Source: DATAOG01 sp046727895
GTDB taxonomy: Bacteria; Pseudomonadota; Alphaproteobacteria; Geminicoccales; Geminicoccaceae
Direction of reading: 5' to 3'
Assembly (NCBI GenBank): GCA_046727895.1
Contig: JBKPDM010000282.1
Location: 1-11,056 of the forward strand
DNA: 11,056 bases
A program made the translations under genes and the position numbers. Below the pieces are notes generated by a model. It was not told where the DNA came from. It ran no database searches and saw only the letters and a program-made list of their open reading frames with translations. Positions 1 through 6,297 of this stretch are shown here, one piece after another. Each line of letters begins with the position of its first letter. Position 1 is the first letter of the stretch.

Positions 1-845
1 TCGGAAAGGTCAGGTGTGGTGCCACCCGTCAGAAAGGTCTGGATGTGCCCAATGATCTCGTCCGGCTTATCGTAAAAGGGGAGGTGATCGCCGGAATCGA
101 TTTCAATTAGCGTGGCGTTCGGAATGGCTTCCGCCATCTGCCGGCTGGCACCGACCGGCACGGCGCGGTCGTCTTTGGCATGAATGAGGAGTGTCGGCGC
201 CTGGACCATTGGGAGGACATGCCGGACGTCGATCTCAAGGTTCATTCGCTGCAAGGCGGCTGCCGCTTCGGCGCTGGCGCTCATGCGCAGGAACTTGGCC
301 CACCATCTCGAAACGATCGGATCGGCTGCAACAGATGGTATCCGGATTTCGGCCCAGACCGGCCCTCCCCAATCGGCAGCCGCTGCCTCGGCGGCCGCCA
401 GGCCCTCCTCTAGGCTGGTGAAATACGGGTAATCGGGCGCCCTAAGACGCCGGGCATAGCTGCCGATGGCGATCAAGGCTTCGGTGCGGCCGGGATAAGT
501 GGCAGCGAAAAGGAGGCACATCGTGCCGCCTTCGGAATATCCGAGCAGGGCGGCGCGCGAGGATCCGACCGCGTCGAGCACTGCCCGCACATCGTCCATG
601 CGTTCTTCCAGGGTCGCAGCCTCAGTGCTGCGATCAGACAAGCCGGTTCCCCGCTTGTCGAACAGGATCAATCGAGTGAATGTCGACAGTCTTTCGAAGA
701 AGCGCGCGACATGAGCGTCTTCCCAAAATACCTCTATATTAGAGATCCAGCCCGGAACCACAACAAGGTCGATCGGCCCATCGCCGAGTACTTGGTATGC
801 GATGCTGAGCGTGCCTGATTTGGCGTAGCGGGTTTGCGGCGTCAT
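1..845 (-). CDS. Alpha/beta hydrolase domain, probably the N-terminal half of a hydrolase-adenylate/guanylate cyclase fusion (3' end beyond window)
   Basis: The frame opens at ATG 845 and stays open to the window edge, giving 281 codons without a stop. A GGAG lies 7 nt upstream of the start. The N-terminus (RYAKSGTLSIAYQVLGDGP, residues 6-24) and PGW at 31-33 match alpha/beta hydrolase domains. The nucleophile elbow is GYSEGG with Ser104. An acidic residue at D225/D226 (AKDDRAVP) and His254 (SGDHLPF) complete a plausible triad. From family knowledge, proteins with this N-terminus, such as Mycobacterium tuberculosis Rv1900c, continue after a DEI..I..FLTG helix into a class III cyclase domain. 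Here DEIIGHIQTFLTG (262-274) sits right at the edge, so I infer that a cyclase domain follows outside the window. The GC content is lower than in neighbouring genes: hand counts give 50% for 721-780 against 75% for 3061-3120. This is compatible with horizontal acquisition. A stand-alone hydrolase is the alternative. Confidence 0.85.
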   Translation of the reverse strand, partial: MTPQTRYAKSGTLSIAYQVLGDGPIDLVVVPGWISNIEVFWEDAHVARFFERLSTFTRLILFDKRGTGLSDRSTEAATLEERMDDVRAVLDAVGSSRAALLGYSEGGTMCLLFAATYPGRTEALIAIGSYARRLRAPDYPYFTSLEEGLAAAEAAAADWGGPVWAEIRIPSVAADPIVSRWWAKFLRMSASAEAAAALQRMNLEIDVRHVLPMVQAPTLLIHAKDDRAVPVGASRQMAEAIPNATLIEIDSGDHLPFYDKPDEIIGHIQTFLTGGTTPDLS

Positions 846-902
846 GGCGGCGCTCCGCTTGCGGTCTGCTTAGTCTAGAATACCACCTGCCAACGTCGGT
901 GT

Positions 903-917
903 CGCTGATTATCAGCG
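903..917. repeat. 15-bp palindrome upstream of the hydrolase/cyclase gene
   Basis: The arms CGCTGAT and ATCAGCG flank a single central T. The site lies 58-72 bases upstream of the ATG at 845 (minus strand), in the 172-base gap between that gene and the end of the inositol monophosphatase gene. Its symmetry and position would suit an operator for the hydrolase gene. No T-run follows on either strand, so it is not a convincing terminator. The rest of the gap (846-1017) shows no gene, and I could not place a convincing promoter in it. Confidence 0.3.
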
Positions 918-1017
918 CACGACGAAAGTTCTGCTCCGTCTCCTTCGGGTCAGGACCGGCCGCTCCGCATGCAGCGGGGGGGCTCCGGACCGGGTACCAT
1001 CTGTCAGACTTCGACCG

Positions 1018-1824
1018 CTAGGTCGCGGCGTGGAGCCCGGTCAGGCCTTCGATGACTTCCTGCAGCCCGGGCGCGGTGGCGAAGGCGCGATTGGGCTCGG
1101 TGAGCCCGACGCCATCGAGGAAGTCGGAGGTCAGACCCCCCGCCTCGCGCACCAGGAGCAGGCCGCCGATCACGTCCCAGGCGTTGCAGCGGAGCGTGAC
1201 GCAGGCGTCCAGGCGGCCGTCCGCGACGTGGCACATCATCAGCGCGGTCGAGCCCATGCGGCGATGGTCGGCGCCCGCGCGAAGGGTCTTGTCCAGGAGC
1301 TCGACGTAGGCCTCGACCGCCATCTTGAAGGTGAAGGTGGAGCCGATCACGGCGCGCCTGGCCTCATCGCAGTCGGAGACGCGGAGCACCCGCTCGTTGA
1401 GGTAGGCGCCGGTCGTGCGTCGCGCCCAGAACAGCTCGTCGTGGACCGGATCGTAGGTGACGCCGATCTCGGTCCGGCCCTCGACCAGATAGGCGAGCGC
1501 CACCGACCAGTAGGGCATGCCGCGCAGAAAATTGGCGGTGCCGTCGATCGGGTCGATCACCCAGAGGGGCCCTGTCGGGGTCAGGCTGTCCTCGCCGCCG
1601 CCCTCCTCGCCGAGCAGGCCGTCATCGGGGAAGGCGACGGTGAGGCGGGTGCGGATCAGCTCCTCGACCTCGCGGTCGGCGACGCTCACCAGGTCCTGCA
1701 TGTCGGCCTTGTGCTCGACCTCGAGCTTCTTGCGCTCGGCGAAATAGCCGAAGGCGAGGTGGCCGGCCTCGCGGACGATGGCGCAGGCGGTGAGCAGACG
1801 AAGCTCGAGATCGTGGTCAGTCAT
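1018..1824 (-). CDS. Inositol monophosphatase family protein
   Basis: This 268-residue protein has the full set of family motifs for Mg-dependent, Li-sensitive sugar phosphatases. The metal-binding acidic pair is in GEE (residues 72-74). Motif A is WVIDPIDGTANF (88-99), with D91, D94, G95 and T96. Motif B is WDVIGG (216-221), with D217, followed by EAGG (227-230). Such enzymes hydrolyse inositol-1-phosphate or related substrates; close relatives include SuhB, CysQ and some histidinol phosphatases, and the motifs do not choose between them. I chose the ATG at 1824 because GGGAG lies 6 nt upstream. An in-frame start at 1947 would add 41 low-complexity residues and overlap the helicase gene. The gap to the upstream recD2 stop is 46 bases, which suggests co-transcription. 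The length is normal for the family and no key residue is missing. Confidence 0.93.
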   Translation of the reverse strand: MTDHDLELRLLTACAIVREAGHLAFGYFAERKKLEVEHKADMQDLVSVADREVEELIRTRLTVAFPDDGLLGEEGGGEDSLTPTGPLWVIDPIDGTANFLRGMPYWSVALAYLVEGRTEIGVTYDPVHDELFWARRTTGAYLNERVLRVSDCDEARRAVIGSTFTFKMAVEAYVELLDKTLRAGADHRRMGSTALMMCHVADGRLDACVTLRCNAWDVIGGLLLVREAGGLTSDFLDGVGLTEPNRAFATAPGLQEVIEGLTGLHAAT

Positions 1825-1870
1825 GGCGAGCTCCCGGAGAGGTGCATGGGTTTCGATAGCACGAGCGCGC

Positions 1871-4144
1871 TCAGCCCCGCAGCCATGCGCGGAGCTTGGA
1901 CCAGCGGCGCGGCTCGCCGCGGCCGGCGATCGCGAGCCCGAGGGCACCGCTCTCGACGACGAGGACGACCAGGCGGCGCGCGCGGGTGATCGCGGTGTAG
2001 ACCAGGTTGCGGCGCAGCATGCGGCCGTGCTGGCGGGCGAGCGGCAGCACGACCGCGGGGTATTCGGAGCCCTGCGCCTTGTGCACGGTGATCGCGTAGG
2101 CGGGCATCAGGCGGTCGAGCTCGCCGAAGCCGTAGCTCTGCGGGCGTCCGTCGATCTCGGCGATCAGCCGGCTCTCGGCGTGCTCGATCCGGACCACGCG
2201 GCCGAGATCGCCGTTGTAGACCTCGCGCTCGTAGTCGTTCTCGAGCTGCATGATCTTGTCGCCGAGCGCGAAGGTCACGCCGCGCCGCTCGACCCGATCG
2301 ACGGCATTCGGGTTGAGCGCCGCCTGCAGGCTCTCGTTCAGGTGACGGGCGCCAAGCTTGCCGCGATTGGTCGGGCAGAGCACCTGGATGTCGCTGATCG
2401 GGTCCATGCCGAAGCGAGCCGGGATGCGCTCCGTGACCAGCTCGAGCACCAGCCTTGCGCCGTCCTCGGGGTCGCGCGCCTTGATCGCGTAGAAGTCGGA
2501 AAGCTCGTCCGGGGAGCGGGCGAGCTCGGGCATCAGGCCACGGTTGACCCGGTGCGCGTTGCGCACGATCCGGCTCTCGGCCGCCTGGCGGAAGATCTCC
2601 TCTAGGCGGACCACCGGCAGGCGGCCGGAGGCGATCAGATCGGCCAGCACCTGGCCCGGCCCGATCGAGGGCAGCTGATCGACGTCGCCGACCAGGATCA
2701 GCGCGGCCGCATCCGGCAGCGCTCCTAGCAGCGCCTGCATCAGCGGCACGTCGACCATCGACATCTCGTCGACCACCAGCAGATCGCAGCTGAGCGGCCG
2801 CTCGGGCCCGCGGCGGAAACCGCGCCCGGGCTCGGCCTCGAGCAGGCGGTGCAGGGTCTTGGCGTCGCGCCCGGTGCTCTCGCTGAGGCGGCGCGCCGCG
2901 CGCCCGGTCGGCGCGCCGAGCTGGACGTCGACCGCCGCGGCGCCGAGGCCGGCCAGGATCGCCTCGACCAGCGTGGTCTTGCCGGTGCCGGGCCCGCCGG
3001 TGATGATCAGGAGCTTGGTCGTGAGCGCGGTGCGCAGCGCCGCCCGCTGCCCCTCGGCGAGACGAAGGCCGAGCTTCGCCTCGACCGCCGCGACCTCCGC
3101 CTCGGCGTCGGCGATGCTCCAGGGTGGTCGCCCGAGGGCGAGTCGGCCGAGGCGCTCCGCGATTGCGCGCTCGGCCGCGTGGATCGGCGGCAGGAACAGG
3201 CAGGGCGTGCGGTCGACCGCGTTCTCGATCAGGCGGCCTGCGCCGGTCTCGCTCGCGACCGCCGCCTCGACCCGCTCGGCCGCGACCTCGAGCAGCTTGG
3301 TCGCCTCCGCCACCAGCTCGTCCCGCGGCAGGGCGCAATGGCCCTGACCCAGCGCCTCCTCGAGGACGTAGCCGAGGCCGGCGCGCAGCCGAAACGGCGA
3401 ATCGCGCGGGATGCCGAGCCGCTCGGCCAGCTGGTCGGCCGAGGCGAAGCCGATGCCGCGGATCTCCTGCGCGAGCCGGTAGGGATTGGTGCTGACCAGC
3501 CGGATCGCGCGTTCGCCGTAGGCCTCGAAGATGCGCGCCGCGCGGAGCGGGCTCAGCCCGTGCGAGTGCAGGAACAGCATGATGTCGCGCACCGAGCGCT
3601 GCTCGCGCCAGGCGGTCGTGATCCGCTCGGCGAGGCCGCGGCCGATCCCGGGCACTTCCCTGAGCCGCTCCGGGCGGCGCTCGATCACCTCGAACACCTG
3701 CTCGCCGAACGCCGCGACCAGCTTGCCGGCCATGGCGCGGCCGATGCCCTTGATCATGCCCGAGCCGAGATAGGCCTCGATGCCCTCGAGGGTGGTGGGC
3801 GGCACGACGGTCAGGCTGCGGGCTCGGAACTGCTGGCCGTAGCTCGCGCTGGTCTGCCAGTGGCCCTCGGCGCGCACGACCTCGCCCGGGGCGACCGCCG
3901 GGCATTCGCCGACCATGGTTGCGGGCTCCCGCTCCTCGGCGAGCTTGACCCGGAGCACGCAAAAGCCGCTGTCGGGGTTGTGGAAGACCACCCGTTCGAC
4001 CAGGCCGGAGAGGGTCTCGGCGGCAGCCTCCGGGGCGGTGAGCGCGAAGGGCTCGGCGTCGCGCGCCGGGCGGGCATGGCGATGCGGCTGCATGGCGCGC
4101 CGAAACTGACGCGGCAGGCGCGGTTTGACAAGCGCGAGGTTCAA
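1871..4144 (-). CDS. recD2: ATP-dependent RecD2-like DNA helicase (SF1B)
   Basis: This is a 757-residue 5'-3' helicase of the RecD2 type, not part of a visible RecBC complex. The N-terminal OB-like region (about residues 44-115) includes LVERVVFHNPDSGFCVLRV (48-66). Helix-hairpin-helix-like stretches follow: IKGIGRAMAGKL (131-142), VPGIGRGLAERI (164-175) and IRGIGFASADQL (228-239). The motor motifs are intact: Walker A GGPGTGKTT (383-391), Walker B LLVVDEMSM (455-463), motif III GDVDQLPSIGPGQ (486-498), FRQ near 518-520, motif V ITVHKAQGSE (685-694) and motif VI VYTAITRAR (715-723). Length is normal for the family. The start is uncertain. A TTG at 4144 overlaps the stop of the upstream membrane-protein gene, which would allow coupled translation. 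The first ATG is at 4093 (740 residues). Neither has a clear Shine-Dalgarno sequence, and the conserved part begins only at about residue 44. The likely role is DNA repair or recombination. Confidence 0.94.
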   Translation of the reverse strand: MNLALVKPRLPRQFRRAMQPHRHARPARDAEPFALTAPEAAAETLSGLVERVVFHNPDSGFCVLRVKLAEEREPATMVGECPAVAPGEVVRAEGHWQTSASYGQQFRARSLTVVPPTTLEGIEAYLGSGMIKGIGRAMAGKLVAAFGEQVFEVIERRPERLREVPGIGRGLAERITTAWREQRSVRDIMLFLHSHGLSPLRAARIFEAYGERAIRLVSTNPYRLAQEIRGIGFASADQLAERLGIPRDSPFRLRAGLGYVLEEALGQGHCALPRDELVAEATKLLEVAAERVEAAVASETGAGRLIENAVDRTPCLFLPPIHAAERAIAERLGRLALGRPPWSIADAEAEVAAVEAKLGLRLAEGQRAALRTALTTKLLIITGGPGTGKTTLVEAILAGLGAAAVDVQLGAPTGRAARRLSESTGRDAKTLHRLLEAEPGRGFRRGPERPLSCDLLVVDEMSMVDVPLMQALLGALPDAAALILVGDVDQLPSIGPGQVLADLIASGRLPVVRLEEIFRQAAESRIVRNAHRVNRGLMPELARSPDELSDFYAIKARDPEDGARLVLELVTERIPARFGMDPISDIQVLCPTNRGKLGARHLNESLQAALNPNAVDRVERRGVTFALGDKIMQLENDYEREVYNGDLGRVVRIEHAESRLIAEIDGRPQSYGFGELDRLMPAYAITVHKAQGSEYPAVVLPLARQHGRMLRRNLVYTAITRARRLVVLVVESGALGLAIAGRGEPRRWSKLRAWLRG

Positions 4145-5094
4145 TCGGACGGTCGCGGGTCGGCCACGGTGCGCCGGTACCGGCGGATCAGCTCAGATGC
4201 GCTGAACAACAGGCTGCCGATGACGAAGGGGATCAGGTAGTAGACCGCGCGGAAGGCGAGCAGCGCGCCGATCACGTTGGCGCCCGGCACGAGCGACAGG
4301 ACGACGGCCTCGATCACCCCGAGCCCGCCCGGCACGTGCGAGACGATCGCGGCGAGGTTGGCCGCGATGAAGCTCATGACGACCGGCAGGTAGCCGATGT
4401 GGGTCGCGGCCTTGAGCATCTGATGCAGGACCGCCGAGACCAGCAGGGGATCGATCGTGCCCAGCGCGATCTGAGCAAGCGCCAGCTTGAGCGGCGGCAC
4501 CGGCAGCTCGAAGTTGCGGATCCAGATCGGCCGGTGCACGAACGCGGCCAGCCCGACGTAGGCGGCGACCACGGTCAGCAGGAGCAGCCCGAGAACGATC
4601 ACGACGCCCCGCTCGATGCCGAACAGTTGGGCGACCAGGCCAGGGTGGAGCAGGCTGATGCTGCCGCTCACCGTCGCCAGTCCGAGCCCGACCGTGACCC
4701 CGGAGAAGACGATGATGCGGGCGACGTCACCGGCCGAAAGGCCCCAGCCGGTGTAGAGGCGGTAGCGCACGGCGCCGCTGCTGAAGGCGGCGAAACCCAG
4801 GGTGTGACCGATCGACAGGCTGGTGAACGAGGCGAACGCGATCCTGCGATAGGGCAGATCGCTCCGGGTGTAGCGCACCGCAAGCGCGTCGAAGCCGGTC
4901 AGGCAGAGGAAGCTGCCGGCCGTGCAGGCCGCACCCAGGGCCAGACGGTGCAGCGAGATCATGCTCAGCGATTCCAGGATCTGCTGCAGGCTGTAGCGGT
5001 GCAGAGTGCGCCAGATCAGGACCGCCGCCACCGCGAAGGCCACCGCCCCGATCCAGGGATGCAGGCGCCTGAGCCCGGACGATTCGCTGCTCAT
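4141..5094 (-). CDS. YbhN/UPF0104 family (lysylphosphatidylglycerol synthase transmembrane domain-like) membrane protein
   Basis: This 317-residue protein is almost entirely hydrophobic helices, for example residues 13-29, 50-72, 126-148, 162-186, 236-254 and 270-298. It has the family signatures SGAVRYRLY (106-114), HVPGGLGVIE (253-262) and FRAVYYLIPF (281-290). This domain resembles the flippase half of MprF but lacks the soluble aminoacyl-transferase half. It is therefore an integral inner-membrane protein, possibly acting on lipids; the substrate is unknown. I took the ATG at 5094 because MSSESSGLRR precedes the first helix and no in-frame start lies near the GGGAGG at 5128-5133. That GGGAGG is better placed for an 8-codon leader frame which ends on this ATG. 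The gene's TGA overlaps the TTG of recD2, so both probably share a transcript. Confidence 0.88.
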   Translation of the reverse strand: MSSESSGLRRLHPWIGAVAFAVAAVLIWRTLHRYSLQQILESLSMISLHRLALGAACTAGSFLCLTGFDALAVRYTRSDLPYRRIAFASFTSLSIGHTLGFAAFSSGAVRYRLYTGWGLSAGDVARIIVFSGVTVGLGLATVSGSISLLHPGLVAQLFGIERGVVIVLGLLLLTVVAAYVGLAAFVHRPIWIRNFELPVPPLKLALAQIALGTIDPLLVSAVLHQMLKAATHIGYLPVVMSFIAANLAAIVSHVPGGLGVIEAVVLSLVPGANVIGALLAFRAVYYLIPFVIGSLLFSASELIRRYRRTVADPRPSD

Positions 5095-5351
5095 TCGTGG
5101 CGCTTCATTGGCGTCATGCTTCGTTAGCCTCCCGACAATCGACGAGCGGTCCGAGGTCCGCGTGCACGAACTCCCTGACGGCCCGGCGGGCCCCGCCACA
5201 GGTCAAGTCACCTCTTGGGTCTGAGCGGGATCGCGCATCGGCTCGCTGGTCGCGCCGACCCGCCCCGGCCGCCCCATGGCCGGACCACCCGAGCGCATGA
5301 TAAGATATGGCCGACGAGCTGAAATCGAAAGGCCAGGAGAGGCGAGGGCCG

Positions 5352-5771
5352 ATGCTCCAGGTGCTCGACCACCTGCTCCTCACGACCGCCGGCCAGCGGC
5401 TCTACGAGATCACCGACAGGGTCCGTTCCTGGGTGGCGGCGCAGGCGATCGAGCGGGGGCTGCTCACTCTGTTCGTGCATCATACCTCGGCCTCGCTCCT
5501 GATCCAGGAGAACGCAGACCCCCGGGTCCTCGATGATCTGAACGCTTTTTTCCGCAGGCTGGTGATCGAGGACGCTCGACGTTACACGCACGCAGAGGAG
5601 GGGCCGGACGACATGCCGGCGCACATTCGCGCGGCGCTCACCGCGACCCATCTGTCGATCCCGGTAGCCCACGCTCGCCCCGATCTCGGCCGCTGGCAGA
5701 GCATCTATCTGTTCGAGCACCGGAGCCAGCCGCACGAACGGCGCATCGCGCTCCATCTGCTCGGCGAGTGA
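5352..5771 (+). CDS. yjbQ: YjbQ/UPF0047 family protein (secondary thiamine-phosphate synthase-like)
   Basis: This 139-residue protein matches UPF0047 over its full length. Motifs are LYEITDRV (17-24), HHTSASLLIQENADP (43-57), HAEEGPDDMPAHIR (80-93) and LGRWQSIYLFEHR (112-124). The conserved His, Glu and Asp residues of the HHTS, EN and H-x-E segments are present. The family is annotated as having weak thiamine-phosphate synthase activity; its physiological role is unsettled, so this name should be read cautiously. An ATG at 5307 would add 15 charged residues, but it has no Shine-Dalgarno sequence. The ATG at 5352 follows AGGAGAGGCGAGGG and gives the usual family length. The gene is divergent from the YbhN-like gene across 257 bases in which I found no convincing promoter for either direction. 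An inverted repeat right after its stop may end its transcript. Confidence 0.92.
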   Translation: MLQVLDHLLLTTAGQRLYEITDRVRSWVAAQAIERGLLTLFVHHTSASLLIQENADPRVLDDLNAFFRRLVIEDARRYTHAEEGPDDMPAHIRAALTATHLSIPVAHARPDLGRWQSIYLFEHRSQPHERRIALHLLGE

Positions 5772-5775
5772 GCCA

Positions 5776-5806
5776 CCGGCCGAGCATTTGACAAGCTATC
5801 GGCCGG
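5776..5806. repeat. Inverted repeat bracketing a -35 box (possible yjbQ terminator or operator)
   Basis: The arms CCGGCCGA (5776-5783) and TCGGCCGG (5799-5806) are perfectly complementary and separated by 15 bases. The repeat starts 4 bases after the yjbQ stop codon. The TTGACA of the downstream promoter lies in the loop. As RNA it would form an 8-bp GC-rich hairpin that could terminate yjbQ, although no T-run follows. As DNA it could be a protein-binding site over the -35 region. Confidence 0.4.
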
Positions 5807-5816
5807 CGTGTACTTA
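5788..5816 (+). promoter_or_regulatory. Predicted sigma70-type promoter for the DUF2277 gene
   Basis: A consensus TTGACA (5788-5793) is followed by a 17-base spacer and TACTTA (5811-5816) as a weak -10. The -10 end runs into the tandem operator that begins at 5814. The start codon at 5873 is about 50 bases downstream of the expected transcription start. The distance from TTGACA to TTAACC is exactly 20 bases, identical to the arsR promoter, which supports both being real. Confidence 0.6.
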
Positions 5817-5841
5817 ACCAAATAGTTAACTGAGCGGTTCA
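5814..5841. promoter_or_regulatory. Tandem inverted-repeat operator (putative ArsR binding sites) at the DUF2277 promoter
   Basis: Two overlapping 16-base sites are seen: TTAACCAAATAGTTAA (5814-5829) and TTAACTGAGCGGTTCA (5826-5841). Both fit TTAACC-N4-GGTTAA with one to three changes. The segment AGTTAACTGAGCGGTTCA matches AGTTAACCGAACGGTTCA in the arsR promoter at 16 of 18 bases. The sites sit at and just after the -10 box, where a bound repressor would block transcription. I infer control by the ArsR protein encoded at 6298. Confidence 0.65.
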
Positions 5842-5872
5842 TCAGACCGTGCTGCCCGCGACGAGGACGCTC

Positions 5873-6163
5873 ATGTGTCGCAACATCAAGACGCTGCACA
5901 ACTTCAAACCCCCCGCCACGGACCAGGAGATCCGGGCATCGGCCCTGCAATTCGTGCGCAAGCTCTGCGGCTTCAGCCGGCCCTCCAAAGCCAACCAGCT
6001 GGCGTTCGACCGGGCGGTGGATCAGGTGGCCGAAGCGGCGCATGACCTGCTCGAGGCTCTCGTGACGAGCGCACCGCCCCGCGATCGGGTGGTCGAGGCA
6101 GCGAAGGCCCGCGCCCGAGCGGCCGAGCGCTACCACGCCCCCGACGCACGCCGCGCGGGCTAG
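5873..6163 (+). CDS. DUF2277 family small protein
   Basis: This 96-residue protein belongs to the DUF2277 family, recognisable from MCRNIKTLHNF (1-11), the PPAT..EIRA segment (13-22), ALQFVRKLCGF (24-34) and PPRDR..EAAKARARAA (68-84). The family has no assigned function. It looks cytoplasmic and helical, with no signal peptide or membrane segment. C2 and C32 are candidates for metal or redox chemistry, but nothing proves this. The start at 5873 has GAGG 6 nt upstream and places MCRNIKT at the N-terminus as usual for the family. An earlier ATG at 5849 would add 8 unconserved residues. The gene has its own promoter with tandem TTAACC-type operators like those of the downstream arsR, and is followed by strong hairpins. 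It is therefore probably a single-gene unit in the ArsR regulon. Confidence 0.88.
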   Translation: MCRNIKTLHNFKPPATDQEIRASALQFVRKLCGFSRPSKANQLAFDRAVDQVAEAAHDLLEALVTSAPPRDRVVEAAKARARAAERYHAPDARRAG

Positions 6164-6191
6164 CCGGCGGCCGGAGGCAGCCGGTCGCCGG
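6164..6191 (+). terminator. Strong GC hairpin directly after the DUF2277 stop codon
   Basis: Bases 6164-6174 (CCGGCGGCCGG) pair with 6181-6191 (CCGGTCGCCGG) over 11 positions, with one G-U wobble and a 6-base loop (AGGCAG). It begins on the base after the TAG. No T-run follows, so alone it may be a pause site or a 3'-end protector that works with the hairpin at 6205. Confidence 0.5.
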
Positions 6192-6204
6192 ATGAGTTCG
6201 GCGA

Positions 6205-6230
6205 CGATGCCGGAGCGGCATTGAATTTTA
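6205..6230 (+). terminator. Intrinsic terminator between the DUF2277 gene and arsR
   Basis: Bases 6205-6212 (CGATGCCG) pair with 6216-6223 (CGGCATTG) as an 8-bp stem with one G-U pair and a GAG loop. AATTTTATT follows at once. This is a classical Rho-independent layout in otherwise GC-rich DNA. It lies just before the arsR -35 box, so it would insulate the two units from each other. Confidence 0.65.
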
Positions 6231-6234
6231 TTGC

Positions 6235-6263
6235 TTGACAGGTGGCTGTGGCCGGTCCATTTA
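6235..6263 (+). promoter_or_regulatory. Predicted sigma70-type promoter of the arsR-SRPBCC operon
   Basis: A consensus TTGACA (6235-6240) is followed by a 17-base spacer and CATTTA (6258-6263) as a weak -10; ATTTAA one base on is an alternative. The TTAACC of the first operator begins exactly 20 bases after TTGACA, as at the DUF2277 promoter. Transcription would start near 6270, inside the operators, leaving a leader of only about 30 bases before the arsR ATG. Confidence 0.62.
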
Positions 6264-6292
6264 ACCGTGTGGTTAGTTAACCGAACGGTTCA
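6261..6292. promoter_or_regulatory. Tandem inverted-repeat operator upstream of arsR (putative autoregulation)
   Basis: Two adjacent 16-base sites are seen: TTAACCGTGTGGTTAG (6261-6276) and TTAACCGAACGGTTCA (6277-6292). Each has TAACC-N4-GGTT symmetry. They cover the region from the -10 to 5 bases before the arsR start codon. ArsR-family repressors commonly bind such short palindromes at their own promoters, so autoregulation is the likely role. No separate Shine-Dalgarno is visible between the operator and the ATG. Confidence 0.7.
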
Positions 6293-6297
6293 GCAGT

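Noticed and set aside
868..892. Sigma54-like TGGCA element on the minus strand before the hydrolase gene
   Set aside because: The -24-like TGGCA is present, but the -12 TTGC is replaced by ATTC, so the match is too weak to call.
1825..1947. N-terminal extension of the inositol monophosphatase from a start at 1947
   Set aside because: The added 41 residues are Ala/Arg/Ser-rich and unconserved, they overlap recD2, and GGGAG sits correctly before the ATG at 1824.
1030..2605. Two long plus-strand open frames opposite the inositol monophosphatase and the recD2 3' end
   Set aside because: Both mirror genes with clear catalytic motifs and have no recognisable domain or ribosome-binding site.
2849..4240. 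Open frame of about 460 codons on the plus strand opposite recD2
   Set aside because: Composition is dominated by Arg, Ala, Asp and Gly with no motif, while the opposite strand encodes an intact helicase with all motor motifs.
5180..5192. GGCCC-GGC-GGGCC hairpin in the divergent gap
   Set aside because: It has a five-base stem and a three-base loop with no T-run, and lies between two divergent genes where no transcript should end. It is probably chance in GC-rich DNA.
5297..5308. AT-rich GATAAGATAT before yjbQ as a -10 box
   Set aside because: No -35 hexamer lies 16-18 bases upstream, so I could not support a promoter here.
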